Shown in pieces: positions 7,567-16,391 of a stretch of 64,000 nt of DNA (position 1 is the stretch's first letter; every line of letters starts with the position of its first letter). Source of the stretch: a virus. A program made the translations under genes and the position numbers. The notes below the pieces were generated by a model. That model was not told where the DNA came from. It saw only the letters and a list, made by a program, of their open reading frames with translations, and did no database searches. The stretch is from IMG/VR virus record IMGVR_UViG_3300030110_004856, positions 1-64,000 of that record. One strand, written 5' to 3'.

Positions 7567-8250
7567 TTAGTTCGCCTGATTCAAACCTTGAGAACTAAGA
7601 GCGGTGCTTAGTTGTCTCATTGCTTCAGGTCCAAACTCGTAACCACGCTGCCGACCCATTTCAACAAACTCTCTCGGAGAAATTCCGTATTCGTTTGCGC
7701 CTCTTAAAACAGCAGACAGTCCAAGTGTCTTGCCATCTTGAGCAGCTCCTTCTTCAGGTGTGCCTCTGAACTGAGTCAAATCTTCGACGGGAGGTACGGA
7801 AGGCTTGATCACAGATCCCCCTTGTTCACCTGGCTTGGGTGGCTTGACTCCAGTCTTACCACTTTCAATCAACTCTCGACCGTCGTTGTAACCGAGCGAA
7901 CGAGCGAGCATGTCAAGCTGTACGCCTTGGTTAAAACCAGCAAAGCGACTTTGGTTGCTAGGTACTCCCCTAATCCCTTCGATAATACTTCCAGCACCGT
8001 AGAGAAGAGGAGTGATGTCTCTCGCAAAACTCCCCAAACGATCTAAAAAGTTACCTTCGCTCTGTGCAGATGAGGCATTTCCAAAAGTTTGTCCTACAGA
8101 GGATTGTGGAATCCCGAAAGAAGTGTCTAGAGCTGGATTAGGTGCTCCGTAGCTCCCAAAGTCTCCGCCGCCAGTGCTAAACGTAGGCATTGAAGTTCCT
8201 GCAGGAAGAGAGTAAGGAACGTTGTAGTCGAAACCGAAATCGAAATTCAT
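7567..8250 (-). CDS. Putative virion protein with C-terminal 'GPEA' module, 227 aa
   Basis: Low-complexity N-terminus rich in Gly, Ser, Phe and Asn, a central helical part (residues 68-130), and a C-terminal module of about 40 residues ('LGLSAVLRGANEYGIS' ... 'GYEFGPEAMRQLS'). That module recurs in the plus-strand proteins at 51084 and 52545. Its ATG overlaps the TGA of the upstream gene at 8247. Confidence 0.75.
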   Translation of the reverse strand: MNFDFGFDYNVPYSLPAGTSMPTFSTGGGDFGSYGAPNPALDTSFGIPQSSVGQTFGNASSAQSEGNFLDRLGSFARDITPLLYGAGSIIEGIRGVPSNQSRFAGFNQGVQLDMLARSLGYNDGRELIESGKTGVKPPKPGEQGGSVIKPSVPPVEDLTQFRGTPEEGAAQDGKTLGLSAVLRGANEYGISPREFVEMGRQRGYEFGPEAMRQLSTALSSQGLNQAN

Positions 8251-9977
8251 CGCAGGTACCCTTGGTTGGAGAGACGGCGTTGGATGGACTCAGGAAGGTT
8301 GGTCAAAGTTGGCTGTTGACGCGGTCGTGTAACAACCTCTAGATCAGAATTTCCGATGCCATTAGCACCGGTATAAGCCGCTTCTACCGCATTACTACCA
8401 AGATCAGAAACCGCTTCAACACCAGCAAAAGAAGATGGAGTCTGTTGATTCATCTGCGGTGCACTGAGTGCTTGTCGTTGCAGTTCATAAGCTAGACCTG
8501 GGTTACTCATAGCCCACTGAGTGTTTGCCTCTTCCTGAAGACCACTCAACTCAGAAACAGCTGCAGCAATAAGAGCCTTTCTAGCCGTTTGATTAGCGTA
8601 GTTGTCTCGATCACGGTAGTAGTCTCCAATGTTTGAGTACTTTTCAGGAGACATCGGCTCTGTGTATTTGTCGATCACTCCATCAATTCCACCGTACTGC
8701 TGATTGGTTTGCCTGCGTCTTTCGTCTGCTCCGTTATTACTGATAACTGAGCCCCCTGGAGAGAATGGGCGGACGTTGGAAGGTGTCTCCATTTCCTGCT
8801 GTACGGAAGAAGTAATAGCAGTTTCACCTGTGGTGATCCCCTTGCCTGCTTGCTCTAAAAGCAGAAGATCAGCAGCAGTCAAGCCTCCCTGAGAAGTATC
8901 AACTGCAGGAGTCTGAGAAAGAGTGTTTGGAGAAGGTGCCACAGCCGTGACAGAGTCCGCTGCTCCACTCATCGGCATTTCGCCTTGTACTCGATCGGCT
9001 TGTCCCTGGCTGAGTCCGTAAAGTCCTGCGCCTAGACCTGCAGCCCCTGACACACCAAGTGCTGCAAGAACACGTGGATCGGAGAGGTCAGTTAGAAAAG
9101 AGCCTTCAGCAGTAGGGCGAACATTACGAAGCGCAGCAGGAACTTGAAAGGTCTCGTCAACTAACCCCGCTAATGGATTGGAAGTGTCAATACCCCTTCC
9201 AAACAAGTTTCCTTGACCATCAGGAATACGGTTGAGATAACTAGGAGAATCAACACGATCCACCAAGCGACCACCGTCTTGTGCCATGCTGCGAATTTGG
9301 CGAGTCGCATTAGGACTTGCGGCAGCTTGAGGGTTGTACATCTGACCCCCAGTGCTTCCGCCTGCAGGTCTTTGTACACCTCTAGAAGTTGTGTACGGTT
9401 GCTGAGCAGTAGATCCTGCAGGGTTGCGAAGATCGAGTCTTCCCTGAGCAGCGTCTGTCGTAGTCCCTGTAGGACGCATGACTGGCCGCGCTTGTGGAGG
9501 TAGCGAACTTCTCAACGCCACCTCAGATTGAGGAGGAGTAACTGTGTTAGGAAACTCAGGACGAGGAGCAACGTTCCCAGGAACACGACCATTTGGTGCA
9601 ACTGCTACAGGTCTTACTCCACCGGGATTTCCTACAAGTTCACTCGGAGAAGTGCCTCTAAAGCCACGGGTGGGAGCACCTGGACCTACTGCAAACTCAG
9701 GTACTGGTGCTTGCCGTGCAACAGGAGCAATATTTGTAGTCCCAATCAAACCACCACGGGCAGTTCCTGATCCACCGTAAGTGTCCCTAGCGATTCGACT
9801 CTGCGCAGGTCCAAGTTGTAACCCACGAGCTACATCGTCAGTGATTTCAGGAACATTAGACATAGCTTGTCTGGCAATTGCCAGAGACGCAGCTACGTCA
9901 GGAGTTAAATTCTTTCCTCCTCCTCTTACTAAATCAAAAAGAGACCCAACTAGACCTCTCGTGAGTTTGCCTGTCAT
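8247..9977 (-). CDS. Putative internal virion protein, 576 aa
   Basis: Long Pro/Arg/Gly/Ala-rich disordered region, then a hydrophobic Gly/Ala segment near residue 310-330 (LAALGVSGAAGLGAGLYGL) and Gln/Asn-rich C-terminus. The opening (residues 1-60) is helical. Similar layout is seen in the smaller proteins at 25818 and 26624. A single hydrophobic segment in an otherwise soluble protein suggests a membrane-inserting ejection protein, but this is inference. Confidence 0.7.
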   Translation of the reverse strand: MTGKLTRGLVGSLFDLVRGGGKNLTPDVAASLAIARQAMSNVPEITDDVARGLQLGPAQSRIARDTYGGSGTARGGLIGTTNIAPVARQAPVPEFAVGPGAPTRGFRGTSPSELVGNPGGVRPVAVAPNGRVPGNVAPRPEFPNTVTPPQSEVALRSSLPPQARPVMRPTGTTTDAAQGRLDLRNPAGSTAQQPYTTSRGVQRPAGGSTGGQMYNPQAAASPNATRQIRSMAQDGGRLVDRVDSPSYLNRIPDGQGNLFGRGIDTSNPLAGLVDETFQVPAALRNVRPTAEGSFLTDLSDPRVLAALGVSGAAGLGAGLYGLSQGQADRVQGEMPMSGAADSVTAVAPSPNTLSQTPAVDTSQGGLTAADLLLLEQAGKGITTGETAITSSVQQEMETPSNVRPFSPGGSVISNNGADERRRQTNQQYGGIDGVIDKYTEPMSPEKYSNIGDYYRDRDNYANQTARKALIAAAVSELSGLQEEANTQWAMSNPGLAYELQRQALSAPQMNQQTPSSFAGVEAVSDLGSNAVEAAYTGANGIGNSDLEVVTRPRQQPTLTNLPESIQRRLSNQGYLR

Positions 9978-10009
9978 TAGACCTAGCTGGGCTACTACTT
10001 CGTTCTATA

Positions 10010-10630
10010 TTAACGCCAATTGGCAAAGAAATATAATCTGTCAGCACGTGATACGTCAGGAGGTCCAGGAAGGGCCTGAATAAACTCTCCTCCACTTCGT
10101 TCGAATCTATAGCGAGCTGCTACAGGGTCTTTGTAGTTGGCGACATACAGCATTTCTGCAAGACGATTGGTTTCGTACAAGTAGTTTTCACGCCAAACAC
10201 GGGCTACCTGTTGCTTGTCTTGAACGGTGATTGAACGTTGAACGTCACCCAAGATTGTTTCTTGTCTACTTGAAGCATCACCTGTGGCAAGTTCCGTGAA
10301 CCTTTCAGCTTCCTCACATCGCTCAATTTGAGCAACAATTTTGTCGTAGTAGTACTCAGAAGGAATAGATGATGTAGCTTCTATTAGTCGTGCGTAGTCA
10401 CCAGCAGGAACTGTAGCAATATTGTAACCCAGATGATAAGCTACACGACTAAAGTTAAAATCGTCAAGTCTGTAGCCAAAGGTTTGGGCTGGATTGCGCG
10501 TTAGCTGATTAACAGCAGCGTATACAACCTCACGCTTAGTTGCATCTGTGCTAGTAGCGTCGAAAGTGACACCCTGCTGAGCCAGATACGATTGAATTTG
10601 TTCTAACTCAAATTGCGAAAGCTGAGCCAC
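10010..10630 (-). CDS. Putative head-tail or virion protein, 206 aa
   Basis: Almost entirely helical, charged sequence without low complexity, starting 'MAQLSQFELEQIQSYL'. It sits between the capsid group and the internal-protein group, where connector or adaptor proteins are often found. No family recognised; the connector role is a positional guess. Confidence 0.7.
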   Translation of the reverse strand: MAQLSQFELEQIQSYLAQQGVTFDATSTDATKREVVYAAVNQLTRNPAQTFGYRLDDFNFSRVAYHLGYNIATVPAGDYARLIEATSSIPSEYYYDKIVAQIERCEEAERFTELATGDASSRQETILGDVQRSITVQDKQQVARVWRENYLYETNRLAEMLYVANYKDPVAARYRFERSGGEFIQALPGPPDVSRADRLYFFANWR

Positions 10631-10663
10631 TTACCACAACCACGAATTAGTTTTATTCTACTT

Positions 10664-11110
10664 CTACTCTACGAATACCAGTCCAGTCTCAAAAACAGCG
10701 TCCCAGTCAACACGTTTAATTGAAGCAAGTTGATCAAGCTTGGTGAATCGCTCTCCTGGAAGAGTTTGTTTGAGTTCGACAATCTCCTTAGCTGTTTTAA
10801 GACCTACTCCTGGAAGCACTTGGGTGAGACCCTCTGCAGTCAGCGTGTTTAGGTTGACACGGTTGTCTGTAGGGACTTGGGGTTTGACCACAGCTGCTGC
10901 AGGCGGAGCGGAAATTTTTCTTTTACCGCGCCGATTTCTTGACAGTGTGTCGTTGTTTGGAGATGGTGTATCTTGCTGCTCTACCTGATCTCTGTGGGCA
11001 AAGAAGACCTTGCTTGAGGTCAGAGACCTTACCATGTGATATTCGCCATCGTCATGAGTAGAGAGGATAACGACCTTAATTCCACTGGGTTTGTAGATCG
11101 TGTCGGACAT
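10664..11110 (-). CDS. ComEA-like helix-hairpin-helix protein, 148 aa
   Basis: The C-terminal 60 residues match the ComEA-type HhH DNA-binding domain: 'VNLNTLTAEGL', 'LPGVGLKTAKEIVELK', 'FTKLDQLASI'. The N-terminal 45 residues look like a small SH3-type domain, joined by a basic Pro-rich linker (RNRRGKRK). HhH domains bind double-stranded DNA without sequence specificity. ATG at 11110 is preferred over an in-frame TTG two codons earlier. Lies among virion genes, so packaged-DNA contact is possible. Confidence 0.75.
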   Translation of the reverse strand: MSDTIYKPSGIKVVILSTHDDGEYHMVRSLTSSKVFFAHRDQVEQQDTPSPNNDTLSRNRRGKRKISAPPAAAVVKPQVPTDNRVNLNTLTAEGLTQVLPGVGLKTAKEIVELKQTLPGERFTKLDQLASIKRVDWDAVFETGLVFVE

Positions 11111-11135
11111 AAACAAACAGTATGTAGGCAGTACT

Positions 11136-11411
11136 TTAATCTAAACCATGAAAATCGGCACCCCAAGAAGTGTGTGCTTCACTTCCAACTCCTTCGAGAA
11201 ACTCTTTTCGCTTTTCCCAAGTGTCTCCTCCTTCTTTACCTTTCATAGCATTAATACACATACTACTTTGCGCAACGTTACACACAAGACCAGCTAAATC
11301 AAGCTCGTTACCTCGATTTCCAGTAGCCCAGTAGTGAACTCCGTTAAGCCATAAAGCACCGCATTTAGGACACTCCTTACGATTGATGCTGAGCTGTGAA
11401 GTGTCTGTCAC
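11136..11411 (-). CDS. Conserved phage protein with zinc-binding Cys residues, 91 aa
   Basis: Contains 'CPKCGALWLNG' then 'HYWATGNRGNELDLAGLVC' and a further Cys, a pattern I recognise from small conserved cyanophage proteins of unknown function. The paired cysteines probably bind zinc. It follows the capsid-region terminator at 11461-11488, so it may be transcribed separately or by read-through. Confidence 0.75.
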   Translation of the reverse strand: MTDTSQLSINRKECPKCGALWLNGVHYWATGNRGNELDLAGLVCNVAQSSMCINAMKGKEGGDTWEKRKEFLEGVGSEAHTSWGADFHGLD

Positions 11412-11460
11412 GATACTAACGGTACAGATAATATATATATTCTACTCAGTTTGTGTAGAC

Positions 11461-11488
11461 AAAAAAAAGACCCCTCCGAAGAGGGGTC
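11461..11488 (-). terminator. Intrinsic terminator after the capsid-region gene
   Basis: Read on the minus strand: GACCCCTC, TTCG tetraloop, GAGGGGTC (8-bp perfect stem, 11469-11488), then eight T (11468-11461). It lies 23 bases past the stop of the gene at 11511. A UUCG loop with a long U-run is a textbook strong terminator. Confidence 0.9.
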
Positions 11489-11510
11489 GTCCGTGTTCCA
11501 GCTAATCTTA

Positions 11511-12389
11511 TCAGCTGGGGGACGTAGACGTGTAAACAGAAGATTCTGTAAGACCGTCGGGCTGAAGAGCCACATCCTGACGCTCCGGGGGAGAGTCGGG
11601 GAGGATCCAGCAGACTTCGCAGATTGCGAGAGCCTTTTCGTCGCCAGACAAGAAGTTGTTGGCGGCGCGAGGATCGTAGACACCAGAACCTGCAACCACG
11701 GGGGAGGCATTGGTTGTTGCGAAGAGCTTCCACTGAGTTTCCGCAGTAGTAGCTTCCAGCTGACTGGAGTCGATGATGTTGGTGGAAGCAACCGACCCAT
11801 TAGGGATGCGGCGGTCAGCACCAATGGCAGAGACTGCAAAACCACCCGATACAACAGTGTTGTCAGTCGGATAGCCTTCGCCCACGGCGGGAGCCAGGGA
11901 CAAAGTAGGTGCAGTTTCTGAGCCAGGGATGCCAGAGCTGACCACGTCTCCTCCGGTGATCCGCAGAGAAGCGCGGTAGCAGTAGACGCCTGAAGGCACC
12001 TGAATACCGTCAGCAATATCCTGACGAACGTCCTTATGGAAGTCCGGTGAAGGAATGATGACGGCAGCGTCACTAAAAGCAACGTTGGATTTGCCGTTGG
12101 GGGAGCTGTTAACACCAGAGCCATAGGCTTGGGTGTAGTACTCCAGCTGGTTAACGGAACCCAGAGCCTGGTAGCTCAGGTCAACGTAACCAATTGCTTG
12201 TTGAGCAATCCAACCGGGACGGAAGATGACGCCGACAGGACCACCAACAGGCTGGTTGGTGTAGCTCGTAGAAACGCCATTGGCGTTCTCGAACTGCATG
12301 GTTTTTTCTTCGTGCCAGTAACGAAGAACGTTCGCGTAGTTGCCAGGATAAATCTTGGCGACTGAGATCTGGTTCGGATTAATTGCCAT
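11511..12389 (-). CDS. Putative abundant virion protein next to the capsid gene, 292 aa
   Basis: Follows the major capsid gene by 11 bases and ends at the strong terminator, so the two form one transcription unit. The sequence is beta-rich with many Ser, Ala, Gly and Val and no membrane segment. Position suggests a head decoration, second capsid or tail protein. No family recognised. A 238-codon overlapping frame on the same strand is a shadow. Confidence 0.75.
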   Translation of the reverse strand: MAINPNQISVAKIYPGNYANVLRYWHEEKTMQFENANGVSTSYTNQPVGGPVGVIFRPGWIAQQAIGYVDLSYQALGSVNQLEYYTQAYGSGVNSSPNGKSNVAFSDAAVIIPSPDFHKDVRQDIADGIQVPSGVYCYRASLRITGGDVVSSGIPGSETAPTLSLAPAVGEGYPTDNTVVSGGFAVSAIGADRRIPNGSVASTNIIDSSQLEATTAETQWKLFATTNASPVVAGSGVYDPRAANNFLSGDEKALAICEVCWILPDSPPERQDVALQPDGLTESSVYTSTSPS

Positions 12390-12400
12390 AGTTAGTTACC

Positions 12401-13516
12401 TCAAGCCTCGAAGGAGTAACCAACGGTCACGAAGTCTGCATTCAGCAGTTCGAAACCAGCATACAGGCTCCAGATCATCATGATGAATCGTGAGAAGTCA
12501 TCATTGTTGTTCAGGAGAACCTGAGCGTTGTTGCCGCCGATGCCGACGCCAACAGACTGAGGACCGAAGAACATACCGATCGCAGCATTGTAATCAGCGG
12601 CTGCACCGGCAATAGTTGCGTTCTGGCTTTGTGAAGGCATGTTAGTGGATTCGAAGAATCGCACACCTTCAAAGACAAAGCCCGTGGGCATGATCGGCTC
12701 GCCAGCCACGAAGGTAGCCTGACCGAAGCCCTGACCCATATACAGCGCAGCGTTAGGCTGCATTGCTGACATAAGGGGATTGATCTGACCGTTACCGGGG
12801 TAGCGAGCCACCTCACGGAAGTCAGAATTCTGACGCAAGTGCATCAAGAATGTAGGGTCGCAAACGCAGCGGTAGAACCCGTCCTGGTAGGTAGGGGTGT
12901 TGCGCTTACGGAGCGACTTGACCACGCGGAGGAGGTCATCTTTAACGTCGAACTTGGCCTGCTCGGCGTTGGTGTAGGTGAGTGCTCCCGTGGCAAGATC
13001 GCCAGGGAAGTAGTAACCACCTTGCTTATCAGATGATTGGCCTTTAGAAACAGCTTTCAGAAGCTCGTTAATAAAGACGCGATCACGCCAACGACGGTAG
13101 TCATCCAGCAGCGTAAGGCTACCGATTGACTGGTGGAAGGTGGTGAGATTACCAGTATCAAGAAGCAGACGTTGCGCTGTAATCAGCGTCTCACGTGCAA
13201 TCTTGAAGGTTGAAGGTTGAGTCGGATCAGAAGGATCCGCAGGTCCGGTGTACTCACGAAGAGTTACAAGGACTTTGTCCTTGACAATGTTGCGTGAGTT
13301 AGCTGTACCGATGGTCTGCTCAGCTGTACGCTCGCGAGACTCCTTCGATCCAGGATTGCCGAAGAACTTGTAGCGGTCAAGCTGAACAGTCTGACCCGGC
13401 TGCTTTGAGAAATCATGGACGATTACAGGCTCTGCAGCCATTTCCACGATGTAAGCCGGGTGGGGACGATACAGTTCCGCACCAAGAATCTTCGGAAAAT
13501 CATTATCGATGAACAT
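12401..13516 (-). CDS. Major capsid protein (N4 gp56-like type, tentative), 371 aa
   Basis: Length, location downstream of portal and scaffold, and sequence style fit an HK97-fold major capsid protein: 'VTLREYTGP' near residue 84, 'FKIARETLITAQRLLLDTG' helix, 'FYRCVCDPTFLMHLRQ', 'GFVFEGVRFFESTN' and C-terminal 'GYSFEA'. These blocks recall the N4 gp56 major capsid family. A short hairpin precedes the gene. The assignment rests on pattern and synteny. Confidence 0.8.
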   Translation of the reverse strand: MFIDNDFPKILGAELYRPHPAYIVEMAAEPVIVHDFSKQPGQTVQLDRYKFFGNPGSKESRERTAEQTIGTANSRNIVKDKVLVTLREYTGPADPSDPTQPSTFKIARETLITAQRLLLDTGNLTTFHQSIGSLTLLDDYRRWRDRVFINELLKAVSKGQSSDKQGGYYFPGDLATGALTYTNAEQAKFDVKDDLLRVVKSLRKRNTPTYQDGFYRCVCDPTFLMHLRQNSDFREVARYPGNGQINPLMSAMQPNAALYMGQGFGQATFVAGEPIMPTGFVFEGVRFFESTNMPSQSQNATIAGAAADYNAAIGMFFGPQSVGVGIGGNNAQVLLNNNDDFSRFIMMIWSLYAGFELLNADFVTVGYSFEA

Positions 13517-13554
13517 CGATAAGTTCCGTAGAAACTACCTGCTAAGTCTACGTT

Positions 13555-13575
13555 GTAGTGACACTAAAACACTAC
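13555..13575 (-). other. Hairpin in the leader of the major capsid gene
   Basis: GTAGTG at 13555-13560 and CACTAC at 13570-13575 form a 6-bp stem around a 9-base loop, 39 bases before the capsid start. No T-run follows on either strand, so it is more likely an mRNA-stability or regulatory element than a terminator. Confidence 0.35.
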
Positions 13576-13597
13576 GTGAATGTCGCATTCTTAGCGT

Positions 13598-14809
13598 CTA
13601 CTTTACGATGACACCAGCGGAGTTGACACTAGCGCTAAAGGTTCGCTGTACGTTTCTTGCAGCTTCACCGATTACGCCATAGACACCGCCATAGTTTGTG
13701 ACATATATAGAGGACTTGCCTCTATACATACGACGAATGTTGCTGTCCAAAGTTCCAGGGAGCTTAGGTCGCACGATCTCGCTAAAAGTTTCGCAGTAAA
13801 CAGGAGGGTTGTACTTCCACGCAGCTCTAGATCCTGATGTATCTGCTGTTGGATTAGTCAGTGTCGGGTACTGAGTACGGGGGTAGGAGACACCACCCCC
13901 TGTACTTCCGTTCTGTTGTCCGTCTGCTTGAGGGGTTTGGAACGGAGCGTAGGCTTGGTTATTAGGTGCATTAGCACCCCACCACGTATAAGCTCCCTTA
14001 CTTCTCAGACCAGGCTGCCCCCCAAGAGCGGTTTGAGGTGTTGAGGCAGTGTTGCTTTTGTAGAGATTCTGGTACCTAAAACCGTCCTGGAGGGTGAGCT
14101 GACCAGAAACTGCTGGATACTCAAAAAAGTTATAGTTGCTCCAGTAACCAGGGACTGCCGGAGGAACAGTTCTCCAGTTTGTGGTTTGGTAGAGACGATT
14201 ATTAGTAGGTATACCTCCGTAGGGGAAGTTTGTATTACCACCCATATTTGGGTGTATCTGACAGTAGGGGTAAATAACTTCCGTTGGAAGTAGCTGACCT
14301 ACTACTCTTACAAACGCACCAGGAGTTCCCGCTGATCCTGAATACGTAACTCCGTCAGTTAAAAGGGTTCCTCCTGCATGTGTTCCGTCTGCAGTGAGAC
14401 TGAGTTTAAAAGGATGAGGTATAAGTGAAACGTCTGAAATATCGAAAGTGTATGTGCTCCCCTCAAAAATAAAAAAGTTGGTGTTTTCGACCCCGTCAAA
14501 GTAGAAGCGATTACCAGCAGAAGTATTGACCACCGTTACTGTGATGGTTTTGTTTTCTGGGTACGTGGGTTGGTTAATTTCCGACGCAAAAGTCATCGGA
14601 GGACCAGGGGTAATAATCCCGAAATCTGGTCCGTCGTTAAGAACGGTGTAATAACTTTGCTGTTTGCCGTTAGGCATTCGGTATCCACTTGATACCAATT
14701 TGTACGTATCTGTTAAATCGAGAGTATCCTCTGTGCGCTGTGGGCCTGACTGTATATTGTGATAAAGGTTCTTATCGTACTTCCAGTTAGTCTGAGATGC
14801 GTAAGTCAT
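13598..14809 (-). CDS. Virion protein with cupredoxin-like domain, 403 aa
   Basis: Residues about 88-195 look like a type 1 copper (cupredoxin) domain: His132 in 'IPHPFKL', then Cys183, His186 and Met189 in 'YPYCQIHPNMGG'. This is the His...Cys-x2-His-x2-Met ligand set in plastocyanin-like order. Similar domains occur in cyanophage structural proteins. The rest is Tyr/Asn/Gly-rich beta-type sequence as in tail or fibre proteins. Copper binding versus mere structural reuse of the fold is not decided by the sequence. Confidence 0.75.
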   Translation of the reverse strand: MTYASQTNWKYDKNLYHNIQSGPQRTEDTLDLTDTYKLVSSGYRMPNGKQQSYYTVLNDGPDFGIITPGPPMTFASEINQPTYPENKTITVTVVNTSAGNRFYFDGVENTNFFIFEGSTYTFDISDVSLIPHPFKLSLTADGTHAGGTLLTDGVTYSGSAGTPGAFVRVVGQLLPTEVIYPYCQIHPNMGGNTNFPYGGIPTNNRLYQTTNWRTVPPAVPGYWSNYNFFEYPAVSGQLTLQDGFRYQNLYKSNTASTPQTALGGQPGLRSKGAYTWWGANAPNNQAYAPFQTPQADGQQNGSTGGGVSYPRTQYPTLTNPTADTSGSRAAWKYNPPVYCETFSEIVRPKLPGTLDSNIRRMYRGKSSIYVTNYGGVYGVIGEAARNVQRTFSASVNSAGVIVK

Positions 14810-14870
14810 ACTCTTCTCCCTGCTTTTTGAATCCTAGATCATTTAAAGTATTTATAGTTTCCGGGAGCCG

Positions 14871-15242
14871 ATGAACTACCTCGCCGAGAAAGCTCTCGAT
14901 GTCTTGACAGATGACCCGGAACAATTTATGGCTGCGATGTCAGGGTCGATCACAGATTCTATTTTGCACCCAAAAAAACTAATACCGTGTTTGCTAAAAA
15001 CAGCGGTAGTTGGTTTCTTCTTGGCTGAGTTCGTTAGTCCTGCTATTGCAGAAAGATTAGAACTCAGTCCCAAAGAAGCTGTAGCCCTTTCATTCATCTG
15101 CGGATATGCAGGAATAAGAGGACTAAGGATTGCAGAAGATATGGTGTTGAAAAAGGTTCAACCGATGGGAGGGGCAAGCGAGATGTCCACGCCTTCGTCA
15201 AAACCGTCAGAAGAAGCACCTTCTACAACTTCTGCTGACTGA
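14871..15242 (+). CDS. Holin-like membrane protein, 123 aa
   Basis: Two hydrophobic segments (residues about 38-60 and 70-95) after an amphipathic N-terminus, then a polar Ser/Pro/Glu-rich tail: the general shape of small phage holins. It is an isolated plus-strand gene inside the minus-strand late region. The RBS-like GGGAG lies just before the ATG. Its 3' end overlaps a small minus-strand ORF by 85 bases. Another membrane protein sits beside the endolysin at 63684, so the holin role is unresolved. Confidence 0.6.
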   Translation: MNYLAEKALDVLTDDPEQFMAAMSGSITDSILHPKKLIPCLLKTAVVGFFLAEFVSPAIAERLELSPKEAVALSFICGYAGIRGLRIAEDMVLKKVQPMGGASEMSTPSSKPSEEAPSTTSAD

Positions 15243-15343
15243 GTGACTTCAGTTGTTTTTTTGTTGGGTTGCGCTTTTGCTTCAACAGGAGCTACTTGCA
15301 GAGGAACCATGCGAGTGCCAGCAGCATCAGGAGACAGAGCCAT
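15158..15343 (-). CDS. Possible small protein, 61 aa
   Basis: Codon choice looks protein-like (start ATG-GCT-CTG-TCT, Ala/Pro/Val/Glu-rich product). It lies after the terminator at 15377-15410 and overlaps the tail of the convergent holin-like gene, whose own C-terminus is low complexity. One of the two overlapping ends may not be functional. No motif recognised. Confidence 0.45.
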   Translation of the reverse strand: MALSPDAAGTRMVPLQVAPVEAKAQPNKKTTEVTQSAEVVEGASSDGFDEGVDISLAPPIG

Positions 15344-15376
15344 TTCTTAAACCTGTAAGTGAGCTAATACTAAGTC

Positions 15377-15410
15377 AAAAAAATACCCCCGCAGTCGTCA
15401 TGCGAGGGTA
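15377..15410 (-). terminator. Intrinsic terminator after the scaffold gene
   Basis: On the minus strand TACCCTCGCA pairs with TGCGGGGGTA (10 bp, one G-T pair; 15384-15410) around a 7-base loop, followed by seven T (15383-15377). It lies about 50 bases past the scaffold stop and ends the portal-scaffold unit. Confidence 0.85.
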
Positions 15411-15458
15411 AAGAGTCCACAAAGTCCGGTCTTGTTAGAAGACCGATTTAAGCCTAGA

Positions 15459-16391
15459 TCAGGCTCCTTCCATAAACAAGAGCTTGTTGCGCATTGCGTC
15501 TTGGCCCATGCTCTGCAGATAACGCCAAGCGTTCTCAGGGTTGCGGTTCATAACTTCAGAGAAGCCTTCCCACTGCTGCTGAGGAGCTGCAGATCCTTGC
15601 TGGCCACCGGCACCAGCGGGAACAGCAGGCATGTCGAACTGCTGCTGATACTGCTGCTGGGGCTGCTGATAACCAACTTGCTGTCCAGCGCCGTCGCCGA
15701 TATCCACGGGGTAAACCTCAGTAAAATAGCGGTCGGTGTAATCAGCCAGGTGATCAGGGTTAGTCAGAATCTGATGCATCGCACCAGCCTGCTGGTTCAA
15801 AGCGTCGTAACGCTGAGACTGATCAATCAGCATGTCCTCAAGAGCACATGAGTACTGATTGAGGATTCCAGGAGCCTCGATACCGAAGTGCCTAACGACT
15901 TCTTCGCTTACGTTGCTTAGGCTGATTTGGCTGGGTGCCGTAGAAGCCTGCGAGGAAGTTTGGGTCGGTGAGGCGCTGGTAGGCAATGTCTGCGCTGCCT
16001 GCGGTTCCTGGTAAGCCCAAGGCTGGGCCTGTGAAGGCTGACTGAGCGTTGCTGTATCCGCCTGTGGCGCTTGATTGAGCGACCACTGAGTCGGGCTGGG
16101 GGATGGGGAGTTGACCTGGGTCAGCACCCGCTCCAGCGAACCCATCGCTGCTTCCCAAGGATTGCTCGGGGAGGACTGCGACGGAGACTGGCTGTACTGG
16201 TTGCTGGTAATAGGGGCCGTAGCCTGTGTTACCTGCTGTGGCGAGGGGGCTGTAGGTACCGAAGCTGCCACCGGGGTAGCTGCTTGGGGCACCCACTGGG
16301 GATAAGCGGTTGAACCCTGGTCGCTGGTTACCGTCGGGGCTACCGCCGGGGAGACCGGGCTCGGGGTCGAAGCTTGGATCTGCTGGCTCAT
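15459..16391 (-). CDS. Putative scaffold protein, 310 aa, overlapping the portal gene
   Basis: Pro/Gln/Ser/Thr-rich N-terminal half and a helical, charged C-terminal half (from about residue 165) with Gln-rich stretch, located between portal and capsid, as expected for a scaffold. The first 500 bases lie inside the 3' end of the portal gene in another frame. An internal ATG at 16145 (Met83) with GGGAAG upstream is an alternative start that would still overlap by about 250 bases. The terminator at 15377 follows. Confidence 0.7.
   Translation of the reverse strand: MSQQIQASTPSPVSPAVAPTVTSDQGSTAYPQWVPQAATPVAASVPTAPSPQQVTQATAPITSNQYSQSPSQSSPSNPWEAAMGSLERVLTQVNSPSPSPTQWSLNQAPQADTATLSQPSQAQPWAYQEPQAAQTLPTSASPTQTSSQASTAPSQISLSNVSEEVVRHFGIEAPGILNQYSCALEDMLIDQSQRYDALNQQAGAMHQILTNPDHLADYTDRYFTEVYPVDIGDGAGQQVGYQQPQQQYQQQFDMPAVPAGAGGQQGSAAPQQQWEGFSEVMNRNPENAWRYLQSMGQDAMRNKLLFMEGA

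Noticed and set aside
11408-12124. 238-codon minus-strand frame
   Set aside because: It runs within the 292-aa protein gene and across the strong terminator; the product is Leu/Ser/Pro-rich with no structure-like pattern. The other frame has protein-like sequence and tight spacing to the capsid gene.
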